Below, piece after piece: positions 8,792-16,560 of a DNA stretch of 64,000 nt (positions within the stretch are counted from its first letter, which is position 1; the number at the start of each line of letters is the position of its first letter). Source of the stretch: Phycisphaerae bacterium (GTDB taxonomy: Bacteria; Chloroflexota; Anaerolineae; 4572-78; J111); NCBI GenBank assembly GCA_028285035.1, contig JANQQF010000049.1:1-64000 (forward strand), given 5' to 3'. The notes beneath the pieces were generated by a model that was given only the letters and a program-made list of their open reading frames with translations, ran no database searches and was not told the origin of the DNA. The translations under genes and the position numbers were made by a program.

Positions 8792-9487
8792 TCAGTTGAG
8801 CGCCATGCTGTGCTTCATGTCGATGAACTTCTTGGCCGTCTCAACGGCAACCGCAGCATCACGGCAGTAGGCATCAGCTTCAATCGCTTCAGCAAAGGCT
8901 TCATTCAAAGGCGCGCCACCAACCATCACCGTAATATCGTGGCGGATCCCTTCTTCTTTCAAGCGCTCAATAACCACTTTCATGTAAGGCATTGTCGTGG
9001 TCAACAGGGCAGACATCCCCAAGAATTCAGGGTTGTGCTCACGGATGGCTTCCATAAAGGCATCAGCATCATTGTTAATACCAATGTTGATGACCTCAAA
9101 GCCAGCCCCTTCCATCATCATCGCCACCAAGTTTTTACCGATGTCATGGATGTCACCTTTCACCGTGCCGATAACCATTTTACCAACCACTTGAGCACCA
9201 GTTTCGGCCAAGAGCGGACGCAAAATCGCCATTCCAGCTTTCATTGCGTTGGCCGCCATCAATACTTCCGGGACAAACAGAATACCATCTCGGAAATCAA
9301 CACCCACAATGTCCATGCCAGCAACCAAACCATCAGTCAAAACATCATACGGCATAATGTCACGGCTCAAAGCTTCATTAACACATTCAACCACTTCTTC
9401 CTGATAACCATCATACAAATCATCGCCCATCTGCTCGTATAGCTCTTCCAGTGACAATTTCGTCAAATCCAAATCTTCATCAGACAT
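8792..9487 (-). CDS. Corrinoid (methyl-carrier) protein, MtaC/MtbC/MtmC type
   Basis: A free-standing cobalamin protein that shuttles a methyl group between two methyltransferases. The N-terminal helical cap (about 1-95) carries the VPEVLMAANAM segment typical of this class. The Rossmann-like B12 domain follows with D-I-H-D-I-G at 112-117; His114 is the lower cobalt ligand. The SALLTTTM and GGAPLN segments contact the corrin. GAGGTAA precedes the ATG. Methanogen and acetogen relatives sit next to a substrate-specific MtaB/MttB-like methyltransferase, but none is here. Neighbours are an IclR regulator upstream and a DAO flavoprotein downstream. Confidence 0.92.
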   Translation of the reverse strand: MSDEDLDLTKLSLEELYEQMGDDLYDGYQEEVVECVNEALSRDIMPYDVLTDGLVAGMDIVGVDFRDGILFVPEVLMAANAMKAGMAILRPLLAETGAQVVGKMVIGTVKGDIHDIGKNLVAMMMEGAGFEVINIGINNDADAFMEAIREHNPEFLGMSALLTTTMPYMKVVIERLKEEGIRHDITVMVGGAPLNEAFAEAIEADAYCRDAAVAVETAKKFIDMKHSMALN

Positions 9488-9591
9488 GTTTATTACCTCA
9501 CTTTATACAATAGTTTTTATTTTTGGCGTTTGCTTTGACGCACTTTCAAGCACATCTGGTGGCAGGTCGTAACAAACGCTTTAAAATTTGT

Positions 9592-9648
9592 AACAAAAAA
9601 CACGAAACACCTATAGTTCTCGCTCCTCAAGTCTAGGTACTTCGTGTT
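9592..9648 (-). terminator. Terminator of the IclR gene
   Basis: Read on the minus strand, AACACGAAGTACCTAG pairs imperfectly with CTATAGGTGTTTCGTGTT and is followed by TTTTTTG. It separates the regulator from the corrinoid gene. Confidence 0.75.
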
Positions 9649-9722
9649 GGTCTTTCAGTTGTGCAACATCATGGCTAGAACAACATTGTTCAAAAATCTT
9701 TCATCATCAAGTGGCTACTGGA

Positions 9723-10472
9723 TCAGGTGGTACCACTCAACCGTTCGGTAATTTTACGAGCTATATCAATTGTTAGCTCGGTCACTTTGTCTTTTTGCTC
9801 GTCGACTAGACGATAAGCTGGCCCATAAATGTTGGCCGCAGCGATGATATTGCCCCGTTTGTTATAGATGGGGGCTGACACACCATCTAGGCCTTCTTCA
9901 TACTCACTATGCACCCAAGCATATCCTTGTTCACGGACTGTGGCTAGATGTTGCCACAACTCATCAATATTGGTGATGGTGGTATCGGTATAACGCTCCA
10001 GCGGTTTGCGCAGAAATCGTTTTAGACGCGTTGCAGACCAGTGGGCCATAAACAACTTCCCCGGCGAGCCAATGTGCATCGCCGGCAAATACTTCCCCGT
10101 CCAATCGCGAATTTGCACATTATGCTGCGAGTTGATCTGCTCGGCATAATAGGCACTCTCACCATCTGGAATACATAGGCTGGCCGTCTCGTTTGTGCTC
10201 TCCATCAATTCTTGCAAATATGGGCGCGCAATCATTACAAGATGATGTGGCTGCCAAGCCAACGACACTGTTTCCGGGCCGATGCGAAATCCTTCACCCG
10301 TGGGTTCGCGCTCGACCGCTTCAATGTTCTCTAATGTTGAGAGCATTCGGGAAACGGTGCTTTTCGGTAATTCAGCTTCTTCGGCGATTTCAGCTAGCCC
10401 GACACCGCCAGGGTGAACGGCAATGACTTTTAATATAGCGAAAGCGCGTTTAACAGATTGTATATCGGACAC
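9723..10472 (-). CDS. IclR-family transcriptional regulator
   Basis: A 249-residue regulator with the N-terminal winged helix (SVKRAFAILKVIAVHPGGVGLAEIAE, then a recognition helix near ELPKSTVSRMLSTLE) and the IclR effector domain from about residue 80, including GSPGKLFMAH and EGLDGVSAPIYNKRG. Such proteins control catabolic genes in response to small organic acids or methylated substrates. Its own promoter carries a TTCCA-N5-TGGAA palindrome that would fit autoregulation. The corrinoid gene lies directly downstream, so that gene and the DAO gene are likely targets. Confidence 0.9.
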   Translation of the reverse strand: MSDIQSVKRAFAILKVIAVHPGGVGLAEIAEEAELPKSTVSRMLSTLENIEAVEREPTGEGFRIGPETVSLAWQPHHLVMIARPYLQELMESTNETASLCIPDGESAYYAEQINSQHNVQIRDWTGKYLPAMHIGSPGKLFMAHWSATRLKRFLRKPLERYTDTTITNIDELWQHLATVREQGYAWVHSEYEEGLDGVSAPIYNKRGNIIAAANIYGPAYRLVDEQKDKVTELTIDIARKITERLSGTT

Positions 10473-10493
10473 AATTCCATATTATGAAAACTA

Positions 10494-10540
10494 TTCCACA
10501 GAATGGAACCCATTAAAGCTCGTTTTTGTAAATTTGTCAA
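10494..10540 (-). promoter_or_regulatory. Promoter and probable operator of the IclR gene
   Basis: On the minus strand TTGACA (10540-10535), 17 bp, TTTAAT (10517-10512). Directly downstream is TTCCATTCTGTGGAA (10508-10494), a palindrome overlapping the expected transcription start. Confidence 0.7.
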
Positions 10541-10602
10541 GCCCTTGTAGACATAAAGGGTAATTCCGGTTTTGAACTATATTAAAGGCGTGTTTCGTAA
10601 TA

Positions 10603-10634
10603 CGTGATGCGAAGTAAAGCGATTACGCATCACG
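10603..10634. repeat. Short inverted repeat
   Basis: CGTGATGCG and CGCATCACG face each other over 14 nt. There is no T run on either side, so a terminator role for the Rieske gene is uncertain. Confidence 0.6.
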
Positions 10635-10698
10635 CAGCCTCAAATCTAGAGGGATGTATTCTAATTAATCTGTTGTTACAAGCTTTTGCACTTTCTAC

Positions 10699-11064
10699 CT
10701 AAATATGCAGCACCACATCGTCGCCATTTTCAACGGTCACCAGATATTTTTTAGCCCGCATTTTCGGGTCAATCAGGCACTCCCCCGTCGCGATTTTGAA
10801 CTCCCAGCCGTGCCACGCACACCGAATCAACTCACCCTCATAGCCATAAACGAACTGGTAATCATCAACTGGAATAGCGGTTCCAGTGACTGGCCCTTTA
10901 CACAACTCTGCACCAGTATGGGGGCAATAATTCAACAGGGCATAGTAATCCCCTTTTACATTGAAAACACCAACACTTTTGCCGTCAACCTCAACGATTT
11001 TACGGTCTCCAGCAGCCAACTCACTCGTTTTGCAGATGGTAAACTGCTTGTTTGTTTTTTTCAT
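10699..11064 (-). CDS. Rieske [2Fe-2S] protein
   Basis: A 121-residue soluble Rieske ferredoxin. The cluster ligands are C-x-H in YCPHTGAELC and C-x2-H in CAWHGWEF. It lacks an N-terminal membrane anchor, so it is a cytoplasmic electron carrier, NirD- or BphF-like, rather than a bc1 subunit. The domain is complete, with about 14 residues between the clusters loops replaced by a longer VTGTAIPVDDYQFVYGYEG insert. It stands alone; an oxygenase partner is not visible. Confidence 0.9.
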   Translation of the reverse strand: MKKTNKQFTICKTSELAAGDRKIVEVDGKSVGVFNVKGDYYALLNYCPHTGAELCKGPVTGTAIPVDDYQFVYGYEGELIRCAWHGWEFKIATGECLIDPKMRAKKYLVTVENGDDVVLHI

Positions 11065-11166
11065 GGATCACCTATCAAATTCTAACGTCATCGTCACAAT
11101 CAATGGTAAAGTTTGGACAATTGTATTGAGGATTTCATTTTAAGAAAATCTGCTTAGGCGTTTGGT

Positions 11167-12390
11167 TCAATTACGCTGTGTGAAGGGCAAAAATAGTTTC
11201 TGGGTGGGTTGATATACAGGAGGATTATTCACTAAAGTGACCAGTCGATTGAAGGCAATGAGGACTTCGAGGGAGGTGAAGGTGCAATGACCATAACGAT
11301 CAATCTCGAAATGCTCATGAAGGGCGAGATTATCTGCAGCAATGACCTTGCTACGATATTTTTCCGTGTGCCAATCCGGAATAATGTGGTCGCCTGTGGT
11401 ATGCATTGTAATCAAGGGGACACTTAATTGCCCAGTCGTTTGATAATAAGCCTCGATTTCATCCAAAGCAGCTTGATCGGCCCCAAATCGTTTAATATCT
11501 GCATTTAAACTCGTGTCGTCATCAGACCCAGAATACACCCGATTTTCGTTATCAAAGGGTTGACCACCGAGTTTGGCAATGCCATCGTTGGTTGAAAAAA
11601 CATTGTACCAGAGTAATCCAGCAATAGTATTCGTTTTTGTGGTTGCATTTGAAGAGTCATATGGAGCCATTGTAACGCTTAACAATTGATTGACCAGACT
11701 GTCATTACTGGGGTTTTCAATCGCTGGGTTTACCGTATTTTGATAATGGGTGTCCCAACCTGCTAGCAATGAGTCAGGAATATCAATCGCCTCACCGGGA
11801 AGCAGTCCGGGAAGGAAATAATCAAACGCGGTACGAAAATCACCAAAATAATTGATCTGATCGGCAAAATCTCCATACGGGCCACACAGTGCCAAACCGC
11901 CATCAAATCGATCCTGATATTGTTCCACAGCCAGTGCCGTAATCAAGCCCCCTTCTGACGCTCCAACAAGATAAATTTTGGTTGGAGTCCCTTTGGTTGA
12001 TGCAAAGATATCAACTAGGTCGATCAAATCAGCCAACCCCTGCTTTACAGCTAAGCCGTTTGTGCTGTAGCTGGTCGTGGCAAAGGCATAGCCTAACGAC
12101 GTTACCACATCGGGTAGAGATGTGCCCGCCAGTGATAACTGATCTTCCGGAATGCCAATCGGCTCAGTCGGGGAAACATAACCGTGGGCCAAAACCACAA
12201 GTTCATTATTCCAAGGAATTCCATCAGGCATACAGATCCGATAAATTGCTCCACTGGTCTGCGCTCCATCGGGATCACAAGTTCCCTGAGGCCTGTAGAC
12301 TGCCTGAAATTCCTGTGCCTTTGTGGGCAGTGGCCCTACAACAAAAAATAAAAAGACAACAACTGCATAAATTAAGCTGAGCCTTTTCAT
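11167..12390 (-). CDS. Secreted alpha/beta hydrolase with LPxxx-type C-terminal tail
   Basis: An exported hydrolase of about 407 residues. A signal peptide (KRLSLIYAVVVFLFFVVG then TKAQ) is followed by the oxyanion region LVVLAHGY, the nucleophile elbow G-A-S-E-G-G, a likely acid Asp in TTGDHIIPDWH and a His in YGHCTF. Substrate is unknown; an esterase is likely. The protein ends in KLFLPFTQRN, close to the IYLPLV-type tails I associate with exported proteins of Chloroflexota, possibly a surface-anchoring signal. I start at the ATG at 12390, 7 nt behind GAGG, rather than at an upstream TTG. Confidence 0.82.
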   Translation of the reverse strand: MKRLSLIYAVVVFLFFVVGPLPTKAQEFQAVYRPQGTCDPDGAQTSGAIYRICMPDGIPWNNELVVLAHGYVSPTEPIGIPEDQLSLAGTSLPDVVTSLGYAFATTSYSTNGLAVKQGLADLIDLVDIFASTKGTPTKIYLVGASEGGLITALAVEQYQDRFDGGLALCGPYGDFADQINYFGDFRTAFDYFLPGLLPGEAIDIPDSLLAGWDTHYQNTVNPAIENPSNDSLVNQLLSVTMAPYDSSNATTKTNTIAGLLWYNVFSTNDGIAKLGGQPFDNENRVYSGSDDDTSLNADIKRFGADQAALDEIEAYYQTTGQLSVPLITMHTTGDHIIPDWHTEKYRSKVIAADNLALHEHFEIDRYGHCTFTSLEVLIAFNRLVTLVNNPPVYQPTQKLFLPFTQRN

Positions 12391-12431
12391 AAAGCACCTC
12401 TGATATCGCTTCAAGATAATGCAGATCTAGC

Positions 12432-13331
12432 TTAGCTCAGCATCGCCGCTTCGTAATTCGCCTTCGTTTGCTCCAAGGCAGAAATCGTATTCCGCATCAA
12501 AATTGCGAGGGTCACCGGCCCCACGCCGCCTGGCACAGGCGTAATCCAGCCCGCGACTTCATGCACACTATCAAAATCAACATCGCCAACGGTCTTTTTA
12601 CGCATCTCGCCGTTTTCGTCCTCAACCCCAACTTGGTTAATACCAATGTCGACAACCACAGCCCCCGGCTTAACCATATCAGCCGTAATCAAACCAGGCT
12701 TACCCACCGCAACAAACAGGGCCTCGGCTCGACGGGTATGTGAGGCCAGATTTCGGGTGCCGTGATGGCAAATCGCAATGGTCGACAACTCTTCTAGTAG
12801 ATGCATCGCAATCGGCTTCCCCACAATTTCCGAATGTCCAACCACAACCACATCCAACCCCTGCAAAGTTACGCCAGTGGAGCGCAAAATTTCGACCGAA
12901 GCCAAAGAAGTACAAGGGCCTAAGGTTGCCCCGCCATAAACCACCTTGCCGATGTTGGCCGGGTTCATCCCTTCGACGTCTTTGGAAGGATGAATAGCAA
13001 GCTGTAATCGTTTCAAGCTCAGGTGAGCGGGAATGGGTCGTTGTAAAATAATGCCGCTCACGCGTGGGTCAACATTCAGGGCATTAATAGTGGCCAATAT
13101 TTCCGGCTGAGTGATATCTTGGGGAAATTGACGGTGGTCAAATTCGATACCGACTTTGGCACAAATTTGCTGCTGGTTACGTACATAGAGCGACACTGCT
13201 GGCACATCGCCAATCTCAATCGAAGCCAACCGTGGTTCCCAGCCTCGCTCGCGGAGGGCGCTAACTCGCTCCCTCACGTCATTCAAAATGGGTTCGGCCA
13301 CAGCCTTGCCATTGATAACTTTATGCGACAT
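12432..13331 (-). CDS. folD: FolD-like methylenetetrahydrofolate dehydrogenase, cyclohydrolase residues replaced
   Basis: Family: oxidises 5,10-methylene-THF to methenyl-THF and hydrolyses it to 10-formyl-THF. The 299-residue protein aligns without gaps to E. coli FolD through both domains: IGDVPAVSLYV near 40-50, GIILQRPIP with Q97, the nucleotide loop VVGHSEIVGKP, and TPVGGVGP-like TPVPGGVGPVT. The lysine needed for cyclohydrolase (K54 in E. coli, Tyr plus four) is Gln53 here, and the Asp of KDVDG (D121) is Glu120. In the human enzyme K56Q is reported to lose cyclohydrolase but keep dehydrogenase activity, so this may be a dehydrogenase only. It may serve the demethylating flavoprotein encoded just upstream. 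Confidence 0.88.
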   Translation of the reverse strand: MSHKVINGKAVAEPILNDVRERVSALRERGWEPRLASIEIGDVPAVSLYVRNQQQICAKVGIEFDHRQFPQDITQPEILATINALNVDPRVSGIILQRPIPAHLSLKRLQLAIHPSKDVEGMNPANIGKVVYGGATLGPCTSLASVEILRSTGVTLQGLDVVVVGHSEIVGKPIAMHLLEELSTIAICHHGTRNLASHTRRAEALFVAVGKPGLITADMVKPGAVVVDIGINQVGVEDENGEMRKKTVGDVDFDSVHEVAGWITPVPGGVGPVTLAILMRNTISALEQTKANYEAAMLS

Positions 13332-13384
13332 TATGTTTCCTTATCTACAGACAACCTCTAAAAAGGGTTAAATTTATTTGCCAT

Positions 13385-13415
13385 AAAAAAAGACGACAGG
13401 TTCTGGAACCTGTCG
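13385..13415 (-). terminator. Terminator of the ATP-grasp/flavoprotein operon
   Basis: On the minus strand CGACAGGTTC pairs perfectly with GAACCTGTCG over 2 nt, and TC then seven T follow. Confidence 0.88.
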
Positions 13416-13483
13416 CCACTATTATAAATACGAGTTTCGAATAGAGCGAATTAAATTCACCTGATTGATCAGTGCTATCTGGC

Positions 13484-14851
13484 CTATAGCTCGCCCTCAT
13501 CAAGTTTATCCAACGCGGCCACATAAGCCGGATCATCGTAACGGGCTAAGGAAAAGTGCTTACCATAACTCGGCAAGGTTGCCCCAGCCACCCACGCCGC
13601 AATCAACTCACCGCCGGCGCAACAGGTCATTGTGCCATAACCAGAGAAAGCGCCCGCCACGTAGGCGCCTGGCACGGCTAAGGGGCCAACTAGAGGTAAG
13701 TTCTCTTTGGTTTTGGTGTAGTATCCCCCATAATTTGGTACAGGTTTGGTCACATTGTCGATGTATTGGGCCAGACCAGGAATAAAGGTCGAGGCCCCCC
13801 GCAAGACCAAATCAACAAACTCAGGCATCCGCTTTGGCTTCCAAATCGGCTCCTCACTGGTATGATTAAGTGCCCAGCCCATTTTTAACCAGGTGCTGTC
13901 ATAGCCCCCCTCTGGCTTGACGTGTAAGCCACCCGGAAACTTATCCAGCAACCATCGATATTGCGGTTCATCCGCCAGCATCGTCCGTTCATCATCGGAC
14001 CACGTCAGGTATTGTGAATCCGTAAAAATCGTAAAGGGCATTTCGCGAGGCACCACATTGAGCGGGTCTTGAATAGCAAATTTTTGTTGAAGTACAGAAA
14101 CAACAGGGATTTCCAGCCCCAACATCGCAGCAATCTTCGGTGCAAATGGCCCCGCTGCGTTGATCAACGTGCGGGTTTTAATCACGACCTCGCCCTCATT
14201 GGTTTGCACAATGACCTGGCTCACCCCCTGAGCATCCTGCTCAACACCTGTGACCTCACCTCGCAGTTCAAGCACCCCAAGTTTTTTCGCCTCCTTGAGC
14301 ATGTACATCCCCAATTGCTGGGCACTAACTGCCCCAGCCCGCCGAACGTGGATTACGGCTTGGATATTTTCGGCGAAATGGGGGAAGATCCGGCGAATGA
14401 GGCTTTGGTTCATCAAGACATCGGCCCCGCTGGGCTGGTTCTCAAAATCATCAACAAAAGGGGCATACGATTCTGCCTCATCGCCACGATGCCAACGAAT
14501 ATCACCCACATCAAGCTGTTGATATTCATTGACCGTTTGATGCACCACCTGCTCTGCCTCTGGATTAGCTGTGATGTAGGCATAACCTCGGCGGGTCAGG
14601 TTGATCTCATTGTCCGACTCACGGGCTAATTCTTCCATCAAATCCAGGCTACGATTGACAAAATCAACCATCACGGGTTGGGGCCACCAGTTGCGATAGT
14701 TCTCTCCCGATTTGGAGCTAGTTTGGGACAAGGGATGGTGCAGATCGACCAGCAAGACATTGGTGATTTTTTGTTGTTTAGCCAGATAATACGCGGCGGC
14801 GACACCGATACTGCCTGCACCACAAATGACGACATCATATGTTTGAGACAT
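13484..14851 (-). CDS. FAD-dependent oxidoreductase, dimethylglycine/sarcosine oxidase-like
   Basis: A 455-residue DAO-family flavoprotein. The dinucleotide motif is VVICGAGSIGVAAAYYLA, and the segment SSKSGENYRNWWP after the first 50 residues is typical of dimethylglycine dehydrogenase-like enzymes that contact the flavin there. The C-terminal motif GAFSGYGTMTCCAGGELIA completes the FAD site. The likely job is oxidative N-demethylation of a glycine derivative, giving formaldehyde or methylene-THF. It has no folate-binding GcvT domain; FolD is encoded 150 bp downstream. The ATP-grasp gene ends 4 bp upstream, so the two are cotranscribed. Confidence 0.85.
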   Translation of the reverse strand: MSQTYDVVICGAGSIGVAAAYYLAKQQKITNVLLVDLHHPLSQTSSKSGENYRNWWPQPVMVDFVNRSLDLMEELARESDNEINLTRRGYAYITANPEAEQVVHQTVNEYQQLDVGDIRWHRGDEAESYAPFVDDFENQPSGADVLMNQSLIRRIFPHFAENIQAVIHVRRAGAVSAQQLGMYMLKEAKKLGVLELRGEVTGVEQDAQGVSQVIVQTNEGEVVIKTRTLINAAGPFAPKIAAMLGLEIPVVSVLQQKFAIQDPLNVVPREMPFTIFTDSQYLTWSDDERTMLADEPQYRWLLDKFPGGLHVKPEGGYDSTWLKMGWALNHTSEEPIWKPKRMPEFVDLVLRGASTFIPGLAQYIDNVTKPVPNYGGYYTKTKENLPLVGPLAVPGAYVAGAFSGYGTMTCCAGGELIAAWVAGATLPSYGKHFSLARYDDPAYVAALDKLDEGEL

Positions 14852-14855
14852 AAGT

Positions 14856-15659
14856 TTATTTTAGCCCTTTGATGAGTGCATCAGACACATCAACAACGAA
14901 TTTCTCAATATCCGCCGCATACACCCCACATCCATTCACGCAGCCCAACTCAATAATTTTGTAGTCCCCATTGACCTCTGCCACATCCATCGCAAAAATC
15001 GGATGTGGGCTCCAAATATCAGCCATCTCCTCGGCAAATTTTACAACGGGCTGAGGAACATCATCTTTGATTTTCGCCCGACCGTATTCACGATACAAGC
15101 TCCCCGTCGAGACGTTACCATTCACCAAAAAGAGCCGCCACTCTCGTATAATTTGCTTCGGTTCAGACACGGCAATCAATGTTTCCGGCGACAGTCCTTC
15201 ATCGATCCTACTCAATAGCAGATACCACGTCTTATAATCAGCAAACGAGATCACCTCACCCGTAAATTCCTTGAGATCAGCATTGGGCCGGATAAAAAAT
15301 AATTCATCAGCAGGCCATTTTTCTTCATTAAATTGGGTGAGAGTCATCACCCGCGTATCTGAATTGAGTAAATTGTCTTGATAATGATCGAGGTAAGCTT
15401 GGTAGGTGAACTGTTCTTCGTCAAAAAAAGCACCCGGCGTCCAACGTTGGCTTTTGAAGGCCTTAAATACAAATTGAGTGGCCCCGTAGAAAATGGTCAG
15501 ACCATCTTGTCGAACGTTTGGCAGCTCATCTGAAAAAGGAATTACTTTGACACATTCATAAGAGATATGGCGTTTTTCTAAAACGCTGACAAACTCAGCT
15601 AGAGTAACCTCACTGCCCAGATTACTTTGCAACACCCACAAAAGGTTTTGGTATTTCAT
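14856..15659 (-). CDS. ATP-grasp domain protein (DUF4343-like)
   Basis: A 267-residue protein whose C-terminal two thirds follow the ATP-grasp plan. The REWRLFLVNGNVSTGSLYR segment matches the nucleotide-contacting strand pair and FAMDVAEVNGDYKIIELG with the later N holds the metal-binding acidic and Asn residues. Such proteins ligate carboxylates to amines or thiols; the substrates here are unknown. It lies 4 bp before the DAO-family flavoprotein, suggesting coupled expression. No precursor peptide is seen near it. Confidence 0.75.
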   Translation of the reverse strand: MKYQNLLWVLQSNLGSEVTLAEFVSVLEKRHISYECVKVIPFSDELPNVRQDGLTIFYGATQFVFKAFKSQRWTPGAFFDEEQFTYQAYLDHYQDNLLNSDTRVMTLTQFNEEKWPADELFFIRPNADLKEFTGEVISFADYKTWYLLLSRIDEGLSPETLIAVSEPKQIIREWRLFLVNGNVSTGSLYREYGRAKIKDDVPQPVVKFAEEMADIWSPHPIFAMDVAEVNGDYKIIELGCVNGCGVYAADIEKFVVDVSDALIKGLK

Positions 15660-15750
15660 TTATAATCCATTCCAAACAACACTATACTTCAAAGTTACCA
15701 AATTTTACCCTATTAGCTGAGCAATCCGCAAGCAATCAGACCGCTCGGCT

Positions 15751-16557
15751 CTACTTTTTCGCCCACTCAATAGGCGACACCATATCGTCTGGCGTGATCC
15801 CCAACGTGGTCAATGTTGGTTTGAGCCAATCGAGCCGAGCCACGACAAACAGGTGATGGGCATCGGAGCCGAAATAAAATTTAGCGCCAGCCGCCTTAGC
15901 CGCGAGTAGACCTCGTTGGTATTGCTGCCAGAATGGCTCACCTTGATGTTCAGCCATCAGATGCAAGCCCATTCCGATTTCGATGGCGGTATTGTGTGCT
16001 TTGGCGACCGCACCAAGTTCAGCAAAGAAATCTTCGCACCACGCCGCCAAAAAGGCCTCCTCGGAAAATCCCCAGCGACGCAGGGCCTGCTGAATATTAA
16101 TTACCCACGGATGCGCCACCCCATCCACCAGCGGCTGTCGGGCCGCCCCGAGCAACATTTGATGTTGATGGGCAATGAAAGCCTCAGCATCACCGTGCGG
16201 TGGCTGCTCCACCCAGCGTTGCTTGAAATGATGCGGGCCAGCCAAGACAAAGTCAAGCTGTTTAGCCTCAGCCTCAGTCAGTTTAATTTGGCCAGTTGTA
16301 TCCAATACACATAACTCCGCCCCCACCATCACCTGCAAATCAGCGGAGGCTTTACGAGCGACTTGCTCACGCAATTTCAAGAAAATTTCAAACTTGGTAT
16401 TCAAAAAGTAGTGATTGGCTAGCCCTATCAGACTGACGCCATTTTTAGCAGCGCGTTTCAGCATAGCAGGCAGAGTCGCCCGCCAGTGGGCATCGGGCGA
16501 GTGGGGCCGAGTATGAACGTGCATGTCGTGAAATTGAAAGTGGGACATTCGAGGCAT
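15751..16557 (-). CDS. PHP-domain metal-dependent phosphoesterase
   Basis: A 268-residue PHP protein. Metal ligands appear in order: DMHVHTRPHS, ANHYF, GAELCV, GPHHF, GVAHPW, IEIG and GSDAHH. Family members include histidinol phosphatase (HisK) and DNA polymerase-associated phosphoesterases; without other his genes nearby the substrate stays open. A second ATG nine bases in (MSHFQF) is also possible. The first ATG lies 3 nt behind the stop codon of the dihaem protein, so translation is probably coupled. Confidence 0.85.
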   Translation of the reverse strand: MPRMSHFQFHDMHVHTRPHSPDAHWRATLPAMLKRAAKNGVSLIGLANHYFLNTKFEIFLKLREQVARKASADLQVMVGAELCVLDTTGQIKLTEAEAKQLDFVLAGPHHFKQRWVEQPPHGDAEAFIAHQHQMLLGAARQPLVDGVAHPWVINIQQALRRWGFSEEAFLAAWCEDFFAELGAVAKAHNTAIEIGMGLHLMAEHQGEPFWQQYQRGLLAAKAAGAKFYFGSDAHHLFVVARLDWLKPTLTTLGITPDDMVSPIEWAKK

Positions 16558-16560
16558 CCG

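Noticed and set aside
8780..9442. 220-codon open frame on the plus strand
   Set aside because: It lies wholly antisense to the corrinoid protein gene, which has a clear family match; the plus-strand product is His/Asn/Thr-rich and protein-unlike.
14069..14629. 186-codon plus-strand frame
   Set aside because: Antisense to the dimethylglycine-oxidase-like flavoprotein.
14856..15659. ATP-grasp gene as part of a graspetide RiPP cluster
   Set aside because: No small precursor gene is nearby and the protein is encoded with a flavoprotein and FolD.
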